From the NCBI RefSeq assembly GCF_015624425.1, contig NZ_CP049919.1:3348001-3412000 (forward strand): DNA of 64,000 bases. Reading direction: 5' to 3'. Each line of letters starts with the position of its first letter. Within the stretch, counting starts at the first letter, position 1. Shown piece after piece: positions 25,505 to 35,020 of the stretch. Made by a program: the position numbers and the translations under genes. Below the pieces are notes generated by a model, which was not told where the DNA came from, searched no databases, and worked only from the letters and a program-made list of their open reading frames with translations. This DNA is from Roseateles sp. DAIF2 (GTDB lineage: Bacteria; Pseudomonadota; Gammaproteobacteria; Burkholderiales; Burkholderiaceae_C).

Positions 25505-25909
25505 TCAGCCCAGCTCCCCGGAGAGCAGCCGCGTCGCGCCGCCGGCCAGCAAGGATGTGGTGGTCATCTTGAGTTCGCCCGCGCCCGCAGCGTCGGACAC
25601 ATCCAGGTCCATCACAGTGGCGCCGTTGCCGTTGATGACGCGCGCCCAGCGAGCCGTGCCGTTGGCCATCACCAGCGCGTCGTCCGGCAGGGCCAGCACC
25701 AGCTTGTTGCCGACAACCTCGCCAGGGGGGCCCTTCAGCACGATCGTCGCCAGCAGCATGCCGGTCGGCGCGTCGGTGATGGCCGCGGGGCGGGCCGGCG
25801 AGCCCGAGCCGTCGTAGATGCGAATCCTGGCCGGGCTCGCCCCCTGCATCAGGTAGTTCAAGGAGCCTTGCAGGCGTGCTTCGTTGTGGCCAACGGAGAT
25901 CAAGATCAT
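25505..25909 (-). CDS. Phage tail protein, unknown
   Basis: A 134-residue beta-rich protein (MILISVGHNEARLQGSLNYL, later DALVMANGTARWARVINGNG). It lies between the LamG-like tail protein, which it overlaps by 4 bases, and the tip hub. No motif was recognised. Operon position suggests a minor tail-tip component. Confidence 0.65.
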   Translation of the reverse strand: MILISVGHNEARLQGSLNYLMQGASPARIRIYDGSGSPARPAAITDAPTGMLLATIVLKGPPGEVVGNKLVLALPDDALVMANGTARWARVINGNGATVMDLDVSDAAGAGELKMTTTSLLAGGATRLLSGELG

Positions 25910-26940
25910 GGCATCAGGTCCGGAGTGAGGTTGTCGGCGATCGCGGCGCGCTTGTCGTTCGTGTGATCGAGCGCGATCACCGTGTACTTCTGGTTCTCGT
26001 CGATCAGCGGGAAGGCGTAGGCGCCGGTGGCTGGGTTGCTCCAGGTTTCACGGATCACGACGCTGTCTCGATCGCGCATCAGGCGGACGCGTCGCTGCAC
26101 CGGGGTGTTGGGCGTGCCCTTGGTGTAGACGGTGCCGATGATGATTCCGCGGCCGCCGTGGTACGTGTCGCGAGCGTGCCTGGGTCCACGCGTGGCCTTC
26201 GGCGCAGCGGTCGGCATCGGGGTGCCGGCGCCCTTGAAGGCTCCCAAGGCCTTGGTGCTGGAGTTGATCAGCAGCGCGTCCCCGCGCGTGAAGAGCACCG
26301 TGTTCGCGAACGTCGGGTCTGCGGCTCCCGCTGCAGGCGGCGCAGTCGGCGGCGCAAAGCCCGCCGTGTGCGGTGCCACGCCCTTCTTGATGCGCAGCTC
26401 GCGCAGCTGGCCCTTGAAGTAGAACTCGTAGCTGCCGACATTGATGCGGCCGATGTTCAGCGGCTCGCCGGAGTTGAAGAAGCTGCCCGAGTAGTTCGTC
26501 GTGCCTTTGAGCACGCCATTGATGAAGAGATAGAAGGTGTTCCCGGCGCGGCCGACCTCGAAGTGATAGAAGCTACCGACTGGCGCGGCGCCGGCGACGC
26601 CGATCAAGCCGCCGCCGCTTCCGTTGGTCGAGAAGTAGAAGATCAGCGACCCGTCGCCGCTCACGGCCAGGTAGTAGCTCTGGTTGCCGCTCGCTGCCTT
26701 GCCGAGGATCGCGGCCAGTCCATAGCCGGGCCCGAGACCTTCGAAGCGAGCGAACCCGTCGATCACGAAGTCGCCCGAGTGCAGCTGGTGCTCGACACGG
26801 TTGCTTCCTTGGCTCCAGAAGCGGTCGACGCCGTTGAAAGACAGCGACGGTGCCCCGAAGAGCGTGTTGACCGTGTCCAGCGTCTGATAGGGGGCGTTCC
26901 AAATGCCGCCGGCCGGGGAAATGTCTTGCAGCAGAGACAT
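25906..26940 (-). CDS. LamG-like domain phage tail protein
   Basis: A 344-residue protein. Residues about 10-165 have the concanavalin/LamG jelly-roll pattern (SLSFNGVDRFWSQGS, FVIDGFARFEGLGPGYGLAA, FYHFEVGRAGNTFYLFING, GQLRELRIKKGV), used for carbohydrate recognition. A Pro-rich hinge follows. The C-terminal 80 residues (RRVRLMRDRDSVVIRETWSN) resemble a small carboxypeptidase-regulatory-like beta domain. It is probably a tail appendage binding surface glycans, making it a host-range determinant. It sits between two tail-tip genes in one operon. Confidence 0.7.
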   Translation of the reverse strand: MSLLQDISPAGGIWNAPYQTLDTVNTLFGAPSLSFNGVDRFWSQGSNRVEHQLHSGDFVIDGFARFEGLGPGYGLAAILGKAASGNQSYYLAVSGDGSLIFYFSTNGSGGGLIGVAGAAPVGSFYHFEVGRAGNTFYLFINGVLKGTTNYSGSFFNSGEPLNIGRINVGSYEFYFKGQLRELRIKKGVAPHTAGFAPPTAPPAAGAADPTFANTVLFTRGDALLINSSTKALGAFKGAGTPMPTAAPKATRGPRHARDTYHGGRGIIIGTVYTKGTPNTPVQRRVRLMRDRDSVVIRETWSNPATGAYAFPLIDENQKYTVIALDHTNDKRAAIADNLTPDLMP

Positions 26941-26946
26941 GCGGGA

Positions 26947-28110
26947 CTACCTCCAGGGACCGGTCGTGTCGATGAAGAACACGCCGTAAGCCGACGGGAA
27001 CGCTCGCAGCTTGCGGCCGGGCAGCGCCGCGCCAGCATCGACGAAGCCCAGGCGCGGGAACACCGCGGGGCCGATCAACTGCGGCGCGCACCAGAAGCCC
27101 GGGGAAAAGCCGCGCACCATGCCTCCGGCGGCCGGCTCAGTCAGGTGATGCGCGGACAGGTAGAGCCCGCCGTCGGGGCCGTTGGGAAATGGGATGTGGC
27201 CGCCGGTGCCGCCCCCGGCGTTGGCCCCTGACCGGCCCGAATTGACGCTCCCGTAGGCGGCATACCCGCGACCCAGCTGGGTGCTCGCGCCGAGGCTGGT
27301 CCAGGGTCGAGGCACCCATGCGGGCGCCGAAGCCTCCACCATGTCGAACTCGCCGCTCGTGACGCCGAGGACGCTCAACGCCTGCGAGTAGACGTGCAGC
27401 GCGCAGTCCCAAGGGCTGGCCGACCGCACCGACAGGATGTCGCCGAACGACAGCGTGACCGCGGACGCCGCGCCCGCGGTCAGGATCAGATGGAAGTAGC
27501 GGCCATCGCACGCGAGGGCCCAGGGCACCGGCGTGCCGTCGGCACTCTGGGCTTTGGTGTTCGCGGGGCCGTTGGCATTGGCGTCGAGCGGGAAACGACC
27601 TTGGCCGGTGTTCACATCGGTCATCGACTCGTAGCCGGAGACGCGGGCCTGCGTGGTCCCGGTGTCGTCCACGCGCAGTAGGCACCCGGTCGCCGCGGGG
27701 TCAAGCGACTTGTAGACGGCCAGGTTCGTCGCGCTGAAGACCTTGGCCCAGCCGGCCGGCGCGACCTTCTGGGTGATGGCGCCGGTCGCCGACTGGTTCG
27801 GGAGTCCTGTGGCGTCGAAGGTCCAGGCCGTGGTCGTGACCGACAGCACGCGCTGCTTGCCGTTCACAGTGCCGCCGGTGACCGTTGCGCCGGCGAGCTG
27901 CATCACCGCGCCGATCTGGGCCGGGTGCCCTGCGCTGCGGGTCACGGTGCCAACGCCCTCGGCGATGACGACGCTGTCGACGTTGCCAGTGCCGAAGCCG
28001 TTGATCAGGCCCGCGTCGAGCAAGGCGATAAGCGCCCCCGGCGTGCCGCTGAGGACGGGCGCCCCGGCCATGCCGGAGTGAATGAAGATGACGGACGTAT
28101 CTGCGGGCAT
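26947..28110 (-). CDS. Phage tail protein, unknown
   Basis: A 387-residue protein rich in Gly, Ala, Thr and Ser with no recognised catalytic motif. The N-terminal part (MPADTSVIFIHSGMAGAPVL) looks beta-rich, and the C-terminal half contains SGRSGANAGGGTGGHIPFP. Homologous-sized genes accompany the tail tip of Mu-like siphophages. It is 6 bases from the LamG-like gene and 16 from the next. Structural role inferred from position. Confidence 0.65.
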   Translation of the reverse strand: MPADTSVIFIHSGMAGAPVLSGTPGALIALLDAGLINGFGTGNVDSVVIAEGVGTVTRSAGHPAQIGAVMQLAGATVTGGTVNGKQRVLSVTTTAWTFDATGLPNQSATGAITQKVAPAGWAKVFSATNLAVYKSLDPAATGCLLRVDDTGTTQARVSGYESMTDVNTGQGRFPLDANANGPANTKAQSADGTPVPWALACDGRYFHLILTAGAASAVTLSFGDILSVRSASPWDCALHVYSQALSVLGVTSGEFDMVEASAPAWVPRPWTSLGASTQLGRGYAAYGSVNSGRSGANAGGGTGGHIPFPNGPDGGLYLSAHHLTEPAAGGMVRGFSPGFWCAPQLIGPAVFPRLGFVDAGAALPGRKLRAFPSAYGVFFIDTTGPWR

Positions 28111-28126
28111 TGCTTGCTTCCTGAAG

Positions 28127-31100
28127 TTATGGGCGGTCGACGTCGCCGCGGATCAAGACCGTGAAGCGATCGTTCGGCACGGTCTCGGGCCCCTGGAGGA
28201 TGGTTCGGGCCAGCCAGGCCGGCACCATGGCGCCGACCGTGTTGAAGCGCAGCACATTGCCGGTCGACCAGCCCATGCCCCAGCCGGCCGCGGGGATCGT
28301 GAAGTACGGCTGGCCTGCTGCTTGGTTGAGCGGAGCGCAGTCGCTGCCGGTATTGCCAGTCGCGATGACGCCAACGTGCTCGCCGAAGACCTCGAAGGCG
28401 TTGGAGTTGGTGAAGCGCACCGCCCAGCGCTCGGTCAGCGCGCCGCGGTTCGTCACGGTGATCGGGTTCTGCGCGTGGTTGAAGGTGCCGGTGGCGATAT
28501 CGCCGATCGGCGCATCGGCCCAGGCGTTCGTCCACGACACCTGATCGAACACCGCCGAGGTGCGCGCCCGCACGTCGCCGGCCACCATGGCGCTGGAAAC
28601 GTAGGAGCCCACCGGATAGGCATGCGTCAGCGCCCGGGTGAAGGTCAGCTGGCCGTTGATCTGGACATCGCGCACCATCATCATGTCTTCGATGCGGTGC
28701 TCGATCTCCACGGGCTGGGACCAGCCGGTGACGTCGGCGATCGTCACCAGGCCGAGATCCAGGTCGGCGGTATAGCCGCCGTTGATCACCTGGCCGTTGG
28801 CTCCGATCAGCCGCACCCTCGACAGCCGGTTGCGCGCGCAGTCGATGGTCTGACCCGCGCTGTAGTTCGCGGCCGGCACCTTGCCGGTATGCCCCACCAC
28901 CACGAACGAGCCGACGCGGAAGATCGGCACGCGGCCGTCCGCAGGCAGGCGCACGGGGTTCAGGCCCAGGATGGCCGGGTCCAGCGGCAGGTAGGAATAG
29001 CCCGAAGCGTTGTAGCGCAAGGTGTCCGACTGGACGCCGCGGCTTTCCAGGTGGGCCACGCCCGGCAGCCCCAGCGAGCTGGCATCGATCACGCCGGGCT
29101 TCGCGGCATCGTCGGCATGCACGCGCCGCCCGAAGCGGAGCTCGGCCACGCCGGATTCGAAGTCGACGATGCCGAAAACGCCAAAGCTGCCCGCTGTCGT
29201 TCCCACCGGCGCGCTGCCGGTGGCGATGACGCCGGCCGCGTTGGCCGTGGCCGTCCAGACTGTGCCGTCGCTCCAGGTTCCGGCGACCGAGAAAGCCCCG
29301 CTCATGAGCGGAGCGACGGCCGTGCGGAAGGTCGCTGCGTCGACCAGCTGCAGCGAGCCCGAGCCGCTGCCGGCGCTGGCCTGTGCGGCGCTCATGCTCG
29401 TGGGCACCGGGCTGACGCCGGCCGGCCAGCTGGTGACCTCGATGACCTGGCCGCCGAAGGACACAGTGCCGGCCGGCGTCCCTTCGCCGCTGGTCGGCAG
29501 GGGGTCGCGCACAAGAGCCGTTGCGCGCACGACGTAGCGCGCGGCGCCCAGCGTGAACTCCTGCGGATAGACCAGATAGCTGTAGCCGGCTGGGCCGGCG
29601 TCCACGGTGCGGCCGGCCGGGCGCAGCGTCAGGCGATCGACGGTGAAGGTGAAGCTCTGACCAGCCGCGACGTCCGCGCCAGCGGCGCGCGCCATGACCG
29701 CGGCCGTTTGCGAGCCCTCCCACCAGGCCCACGCCGGCACGAACAGACCCACCTCGCCAGCGCCCCCGGCGCCATTCAGCACGTTCAGCGACACCGTGCG
29801 GACCTCGTAGCCCGCCTGCTTGATGTAGCTGTCGCCCTGGCCGAGCGGCACGACCTTCTGGAACACCGGCTGTTCGCTCTTGAAGCCGGCCAAGGTCTTC
29901 ACGATCGTGCATTGACCGTTGGCGTAGTTGATGGAGCCGATCGTCAGGTTCGCGTCGACATTGGCCGCCAGCAGATTGCCGGCGCCGTCGTCGAACACCC
30001 GCAGCGATAGCTTCGTGGGCTTGTCCAGGCCGGGGAAGATCCGGATCGGGTACTGCGCAACGATGGCCAGCTCGACCGAGTTGGCTTTGACCGGCCCGCC
30101 CAGGCTGAAGGACCAGGCCGCGCCGTCGGTGAAGTTGGCGATGCTCAGGACTTGGCCAGCAGCGGTGTCTACGGCCACGGTCACGACGGTGCCGGGCGCT
30201 GGCAGGACGTTCGGGCGAAAGCGCAGCTGGCCGGCGGCATAGTGAACCAGGCCGCGGGCATCGCCAGTCAGGGCGCCCGCGCTGTCGGTTGCCGTGCGCG
30301 CGATGCCATCATTCCAGGTCAGCGTGAGGCTGCCCGGCTTGATGGTGTGCGGGAAGTTAACCAGCCGCTCAGCCGCCACTGGCAAACCCGGCCCCTCAAC
30401 CGGCACAGATGCTGCCGGGCGGAAGGCCGCGGCCCCACCGTAGGCGGCGATGATCCGGCTCCCCACGTCCGGCATAGCGCCAAGCGTCAGCGTTACCGTG
30501 CCGGTGGCGTAGTTGAGCGTGCCCGCCCCGAAACTCGAATCGCCCCCGCGAATGGCGCCGCTGCCGTCTTCGGTCAGGACGTACCAGCGGCCCAGCGCGC
30601 GGAAGCTGATCTGCAGCGTGCCACGCAGCGGCGGCGGATCGAGCGTGAAGACCCAGGACATACGCTGGTTCTGCGCCGTCACGGCCAGGCCGATCGACTC
30701 GTTCACCACGACCGGGCGGGCCGACGGGGTGTAGACCAGTTCATGCGTGCCGCTGGCCGTGCCGAAGACGTTTGTGCTGAGAGACAGCAGGCCGTTGTCA
30801 TAGTCGACGATGCCGACGTCGCTGCCCGCGCTCAGCAGGCGGCCGCCCTTGTCGACGACGGTGACGCCGCCGCGCGCAACGCTGAGCGAGCCTGGCTGGA
30901 CGCCGCCGCCGATGTGCAGACCTTGCGTCGTCGTGAAGGTCAGCGTGACCTGGCGGGTGACCGGTCCGCTCGCGGGCACGGCCGCGGCCAACTGCTGGTT
31001 CATGCGGGCATCAGCGATAGGCGTCTCCACCCGAGTGCTGGGCACCAGCTGCGTGTAGACGCTCTCGGCGTTGAGCGTGAAGTCGCCCAGGGCCGCGGCC

Positions 31101-31819
31101 GTGCGAAGCGGAGCCACCCCGAAGTAGCGCGCTGCGTCGGCCACAATCGTGCTGGCGACCTTCGTCCGTCCGGCGTAGTTGATGCTGCTGTCCAGACGTA
31201 GCGCGTCGAAGCCTGGGAAGTCCGCACCCAGCACATCGCTGATGCCGAGCACGACCCGGGTGCGTTTGAAGTCCCCTTGGCTGTCGGTGAACGTGCGCTC
31301 CATCGCCGACACGTCCGTAATGCGGATGTACTGCTCGAACTGATGCGGCTGCCCCTCGTTCTTGACCAGGACCAGCGTGTCTCCGTTCACCGGCAGCGGC
31401 ACCTCCGGCCGCTGGAGCAGCGACACGTTCATCTGTCCGGCCAGGTGGTCGCCGAACAGATAGCCGGCGTAGACAGGCCCACGCGCGAGATAGGCCTCCA
31501 TGCGCGAGGCCGCTGCGGCGCGCCGATCGAAGGCGTCGCCCGTGGTGAACAGCGTTACCGAAACCCGCGGGTCCTTCGGCGGCTCGGCCACGATCAGGTT
31601 CACCCCGAAGAAGCCGTCGGTGTCTGCGGTGCGGACCGCAGCGAAGACCTTGCGCAGCCCCACCCGGCCGCCAGCGCGGTCCAGTTCGGAAATGTCGGGG
31701 AACAGGCTGTTGCTGGCCGCGTCCTCGACCACCGAGGCCGTGGGCGCACCGCCCCCTTCGGGCACGTCGTCCATCACCTGGGAACGCAGCAACTTGATGT
31801 CGCCGGCTTGAATAGGCAT
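28127..31819 (-). CDS. Large phage tail-tip protein (1230 residues)
   Basis: The largest gene of the prophage. The first 300 residues (MPIQAGDIKLLRSQVMDDVP, later QYIRITDVSAMERTFTDSQG) match the style of a conserved big tail protein of Mu-like siphophages. The rest consists of repeated beta-sandwich-like units with recurrent 'LSVARGGV', 'GTLNYATGTVTLTLG' and 'SINYANGQCTI' phrases, suggesting tandem Ig- or fibre-type domains. No enzymatic motif seen. It follows the tape-measure and small tail genes, so a distal tail/tip role is likely. Confidence 0.7.
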   Translation of the reverse strand: MPIQAGDIKLLRSQVMDDVPEGGGAPTASVVEDAASNSLFPDISELDRAGGRVGLRKVFAAVRTADTDGFFGVNLIVAEPPKDPRVSVTLFTTGDAFDRRAAAASRMEAYLARGPVYAGYLFGDHLAGQMNVSLLQRPEVPLPVNGDTLVLVKNEGQPHQFEQYIRITDVSAMERTFTDSQGDFKRTRVVLGISDVLGADFPGFDALRLDSSINYAGRTKVASTIVADAARYFGVAPLRTAAALGDFTLNAESVYTQLVPSTRVETPIADARMNQQLAAAVPASGPVTRQVTLTFTTTQGLHIGGGVQPGSLSVARGGVTVVDKGGRLLSAGSDVGIVDYDNGLLSLSTNVFGTASGTHELVYTPSARPVVVNESIGLAVTAQNQRMSWVFTLDPPPLRGTLQISFRALGRWYVLTEDGSGAIRGGDSSFGAGTLNYATGTVTLTLGAMPDVGSRIIAAYGGAAAFRPAASVPVEGPGLPVAAERLVNFPHTIKPGSLTLTWNDGIARTATDSAGALTGDARGLVHYAAGQLRFRPNVLPAPGTVVTVAVDTAAGQVLSIANFTDGAAWSFSLGGPVKANSVELAIVAQYPIRIFPGLDKPTKLSLRVFDDGAGNLLAANVDANLTIGSINYANGQCTIVKTLAGFKSEQPVFQKVVPLGQGDSYIKQAGYEVRTVSLNVLNGAGGAGEVGLFVPAWAWWEGSQTAAVMARAAGADVAAGQSFTFTVDRLTLRPAGRTVDAGPAGYSYLVYPQEFTLGAARYVVRATALVRDPLPTSGEGTPAGTVSFGGQVIEVTSWPAGVSPVPTSMSAAQASAGSGSGSLQLVDAATFRTAVAPLMSGAFSVAGTWSDGTVWTATANAAGVIATGSAPVGTTAGSFGVFGIVDFESGVAELRFGRRVHADDAAKPGVIDASSLGLPGVAHLESRGVQSDTLRYNASGYSYLPLDPAILGLNPVRLPADGRVPIFRVGSFVVVGHTGKVPAANYSAGQTIDCARNRLSRVRLIGANGQVINGGYTADLDLGLVTIADVTGWSQPVEIEHRIEDMMMVRDVQINGQLTFTRALTHAYPVGSYVSSAMVAGDVRARTSAVFDQVSWTNAWADAPIGDIATGTFNHAQNPITVTNRGALTERWAVRFTNSNAFEVFGEHVGVIATGNTGSDCAPLNQAAGQPYFTIPAAGWGMGWSTGNVLRFNTVGAMVPAWLARTILQGPETVPNDRFTVLIRGDVDRP

Positions 31820-31820
31820 C

Positions 31821-32222
31821 TCAGATCTCCATGAATTTGAGGGTGGCGGTGTAGGCGTCGTCAGGCTGCACGTCGTCGAAGTGCTGCACCGGCGTCGACC
31901 TCATCACCTCGCCGTCTTGGTGGCGCCAGATCACCGGCCTCGGCGTGCCGCGCAGGACCAGAGTCATCTGCTGGCCAGGCAGGTCGGCCCAGGCCTTGAG
32001 CTGATCGATGGTCGAGCGCGGCATCCAGCTCGCTTTGGCAATGGGTGGCTCCAGCGTGATCGGGCGACCACCGCTGCGCCTCTGGACGCTGACGATGGCT
32101 GCACCGGTCAGCGTCGGCTCGACCGACTGGGCCACCGGATGCCAGGCGGTTTCATCGGACCAGTAGAGGTCAGCGGGCAGCGCCACCGATATGGCGCCGA
32201 CAGTCAGGGTGATGGCGTTCAT
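31821..32222 (-). CDS. Small phage tail protein, unknown
   Basis: A 133-residue protein (MNAITLTVGAISVALPADLY, later LPGQQMTLVLRGTPRPVIWR) that begins inside the end of the tape-measure gene (4-base overlap) and ends one base before the large tail gene. Size, beta content and position suggest a distal-tail or tail-completion protein. No defined family recognised. Confidence 0.65.
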   Translation of the reverse strand: MNAITLTVGAISVALPADLYWSDETAWHPVAQSVEPTLTGAAIVSVQRRSGGRPITLEPPIAKASWMPRSTIDQLKAWADLPGQQMTLVLRGTPRPVIWRHQDGEVMRSTPVQHFDDVQPDDAYTATLKFMEI

Positions 32223-34939
32223 CGTCCGATCCTTGTTGCAGCAATGCCGAGCCCGGCGAGCAGCTCCTCAAGCGTCTTCGCGTCGTCCATCGACACCACG
32301 TTGATTGACACGATCGGGCGAATGCTGGGCGGCGGCGGCGCGGGGACCGGCATTGGTGCGGGCACAGGCACGGGCACCGGTGCCGGAGTCGGCACAGCAG
32401 GAGGTGCCGGGGCGGTTGGCTTGCCGCCGATCGCGGCTTCGTTGGGCTGCATGGCTTCGAGCTGATCAACGATCCGCTGCAGGCGACCGATCCAAACCTG
32501 ATCTTCTTGGCGGCCCTCCAACGACACCGAGCCCGGTCGCCCGAGGCGAGCATTGCTTTGGGCTGTCTGCAGCGCGATCCTGGCGCTGGCAAGGTCGTCT
32601 GCGGAAAGCCGGCCCTGCTGCTGCTTGGCATAGAGATTGAACGGCAGGGAGAAGTCCACAGGCCCTCCGGTCAGACCACCACTTGGCTTCTTGACGCTGG
32701 CGGCGAAGGAGCCCATGCCGGAGCCGTCGATGCCGCTGGCTGCTGTTGCTGCATTTCGCGCCGCCGTCGCCATGCTCGCGTACTGGCCTGCGGCGTCGGA
32801 TGCTGCCCGACCAGCGCCGCGGGTTGCCTGGGCCGCTGCGTTCATCACTTCGACCACCGACTTACCGGCATCGTCGGTGACGATCCGCAGCCCGCGCATC
32901 GCGGCTTCCGACTTCAGCGTCTCGGTCGCCACGCCGCCATTTGCAGCGATCGCCCTCTCGGCATAGACCTGCCATGCATTCTGCAAATCCGATGCGGACG
33001 CCGTTCCGGACTCGCGGATGATCTTGAAGTCCCGCTCAGCTGCATCGCGCAGCTTCTTCAGCTCGGCGCTGCTGGTCACGCCCAGCCTGGTGTATGCCTC
33101 CTGCACATCCTGAGCCTTTTCCGCAGCTGTCTGGCTCGCTGCAGAGACCCCCTTGATGGCGGCAGTCAGGGCCTGCAGCTTCTCGACTGCCAACTGTGGA
33201 TTGCCGGCCGCCATTGCGGCCTCGTACTCGACGCGCAGCTGCGCAACCGCTGCACGCGCATCCTCTGCAGCCTGCCGCTGCGCAGCAGCCCCAGCTTGGG
33301 CCTTCTGTCCAGCCTCCCGTGCCTTGTCGCCAACATCCTTGAGCGTGTTGGCCAGGTCTTGCATCACGCGAGTGCTGGCCGTGGCCTGGCTGTCTGCCGC
33401 GGCTGCCGAGTTCGTGAGCCCATCGAAACCCCGGCGAGCCATCGCCGCGGCCTCCGCGGCCGCGTTGAACGACTCCGCGGCCTTGGCCGCGAAAGCCTCG
33501 CTGACCGCCCATGTGGCACCAGCAGAAACGCGTACCTCCTCGGCCGCTGCTTTGAACGACGCGGAGATCCCACCGAAGGTGATCTTCGACAGCCCCTCCA
33601 GCAGCAGCGCGAGGCCCGCCTGGATGTTGCTGGCCACGCCAGCGAAGGCCTCGGCCAGGATGTAGATGACGCCCGTAACCGTGTTGACGCCGGCCGACAT
33701 CACGCCGTAGGCGGTCTGCACGATGTTGCCGGCGTTCGTGGCGTACTCACCGATCTTGGTGAAGGTCTCGCCCGCCCGATCGGCCCAGTCCTGCATCTTC
33801 TGGGTCAGCTCGGCGAAGTCCACCGTGGCCAGGAACTGGCGAGCCCAGGTGATCCCCGACTGGAAGGCTGTCGCCAGCGCATCACCGAACTTGCCGATGG
33901 TGCCGTTCGAAACTGCGCCGCGCAGTGCATCGGCCAGCTGGGTGACACCGTCGCGCAGCACCGGCAGGACCGGCGTGGCCAGAGCGTTCTTGACGGTGTC
34001 CCAGGCACTGCTCAGGCCGTTGATGGAACCGACCAAGTTGTCTTCCATCACCGCGGCCGCGGCGGCGGCGCTGCCAGTGGCGTCCTGCAGCTTGGCCTTC
34101 AGATCGTCCAGCGCGCCGATGCCCTGGTTCAGCAGCGCGCGCAGCGCAGGCCCGGCCTCGGTGCCGACAGCCAGCACGGCCTTCTCGCCGGCCGGGCCCG
34201 CGGCGGCCAGCTGGCGCAGCGCGTCTTCAAACTTGTTGGTGATGATGCCGGACGCGGCCAGCTCCTGGCGGAACTTGCTGGAGGGGTCGCTGAACTGGCT
34301 GAGCACCGCATTCAGCGCGGTGCCGGCGCGGCTGGCGTCAATGCCGGCATCGCTGAACTTGCCGATGATGGCGACCGTGGTCTCCAGGCTCAGGCCCAGG
34401 CTCTGCGCAACCGGCGCGGCATAGCTCAATGCCTGGGCCAGGCCCGTGACGCTCGCATTGCTGGCGTTCGCTCCCATGGCCAGCACGTCGGCCACCCGTC
34501 CCGCATCGCTGAACTTCAGGCCCATGCCCTGCACGGCCTTGGTCACATACTCGGACGCCTCGGCCAGGCCGATACCGCCAGCCTGCGCCAGCTGGAGCAC
34601 CGGCGGCAGCGCCGCGATCGCATCCTTGGCCGACAAGCCGGCGCGCGTCAGATTGCCAAGAGCATCGGCGCCTTCGGTGGCGGTGAACTTGGTCGCCGCA
34701 CCGGCATCCTCGGCTGCCTTGCGCAGCTCGACCATCTCCTCGGCCGTGGCGCCGCTGACGGCCTTCACCTCGGAGAGCTTCGCCTCCAGCTCTGCAGCGC
34801 CCTTGACTGCGCCGACGAATGCCGAGATCCCGAAGTAACCAGCGATGGCCGCACCGACAGCGGCCACCTTGCCCTGCAGGGTGCCGAAGATGCCGGACGC
34901 TTCGTCTCGGGCCTTGATCAGGATTTCAATCGGCTTCAT
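32219..34939 (-). CDS. Phage tail tape measure protein
   Basis: A 906-residue protein that sets tail length. The N-terminal 350 residues have the TP901-type core (KAAEDAGAATKFTATEGADA, ALGNLTRAGLSAKDAIAALP, FSDAGIDASRAGTALNAVLS). There is a hydrophobic central stretch (about 400-450), long Ala/Gln-rich helices and a Pro-rich segment near 860-890. By the usual 1.5 Å per residue, tail length would be roughly 130 nm (inference). A strong terminator lies between this gene and the tube gene upstream. No frameshifted tail-assembly chaperone genes lie before it, which is unusual for siphophages. Confidence 0.93.
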   Translation of the reverse strand: MKPIEILIKARDEASGIFGTLQGKVAAVGAAIAGYFGISAFVGAVKGAAELEAKLSEVKAVSGATAEEMVELRKAAEDAGAATKFTATEGADALGNLTRAGLSAKDAIAALPPVLQLAQAGGIGLAEASEYVTKAVQGMGLKFSDAGRVADVLAMGANASNASVTGLAQALSYAAPVAQSLGLSLETTVAIIGKFSDAGIDASRAGTALNAVLSQFSDPSSKFRQELAASGIITNKFEDALRQLAAAGPAGEKAVLAVGTEAGPALRALLNQGIGALDDLKAKLQDATGSAAAAAAVMEDNLVGSINGLSSAWDTVKNALATPVLPVLRDGVTQLADALRGAVSNGTIGKFGDALATAFQSGITWARQFLATVDFAELTQKMQDWADRAGETFTKIGEYATNAGNIVQTAYGVMSAGVNTVTGVIYILAEAFAGVASNIQAGLALLLEGLSKITFGGISASFKAAAEEVRVSAGATWAVSEAFAAKAAESFNAAAEAAAMARRGFDGLTNSAAAADSQATASTRVMQDLANTLKDVGDKAREAGQKAQAGAAAQRQAAEDARAAVAQLRVEYEAAMAAGNPQLAVEKLQALTAAIKGVSAASQTAAEKAQDVQEAYTRLGVTSSAELKKLRDAAERDFKIIRESGTASASDLQNAWQVYAERAIAANGGVATETLKSEAAMRGLRIVTDDAGKSVVEVMNAAAQATRGAGRAASDAAGQYASMATAARNAATAASGIDGSGMGSFAASVKKPSGGLTGGPVDFSLPFNLYAKQQQGRLSADDLASARIALQTAQSNARLGRPGSVSLEGRQEDQVWIGRLQRIVDQLEAMQPNEAAIGGKPTAPAPPAVPTPAPVPVPVPAPMPVPAPPPPSIRPIVSINVVSMDDAKTLEELLAGLGIAATRIGR

Positions 34940-34967
34940 CGCGATAGGTCAAAGCTCTTGCAGGAAG

Positions 34968-34999
34968 AAAAAAAGGCGGGGCGGACAAGCCGCGCCGCC
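34968..34999 (-). terminator. Terminator between tail tube and tape measure genes
   Basis: On the minus strand GGCGGCGCGG / CCGCCCCGCC (10 pairs, one mismatch) with a 5-base loop, then seven T. It lies 22 bases after the tube stop and 29 before the tape-measure start. Partial readthrough would give much more tube than tape-measure protein. Confidence 0.88.
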
Positions 35000-35020
35000 T
35001 GTGCGCACCTGTCGTGAGGT

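Noticed and set aside
28005-29912. Long alternative frames across the 1230-residue tail gene on both strands
   Set aside because: Arg/Gly/Ala-rich shadows of the true frame; the tail gene fits the operon spacing.
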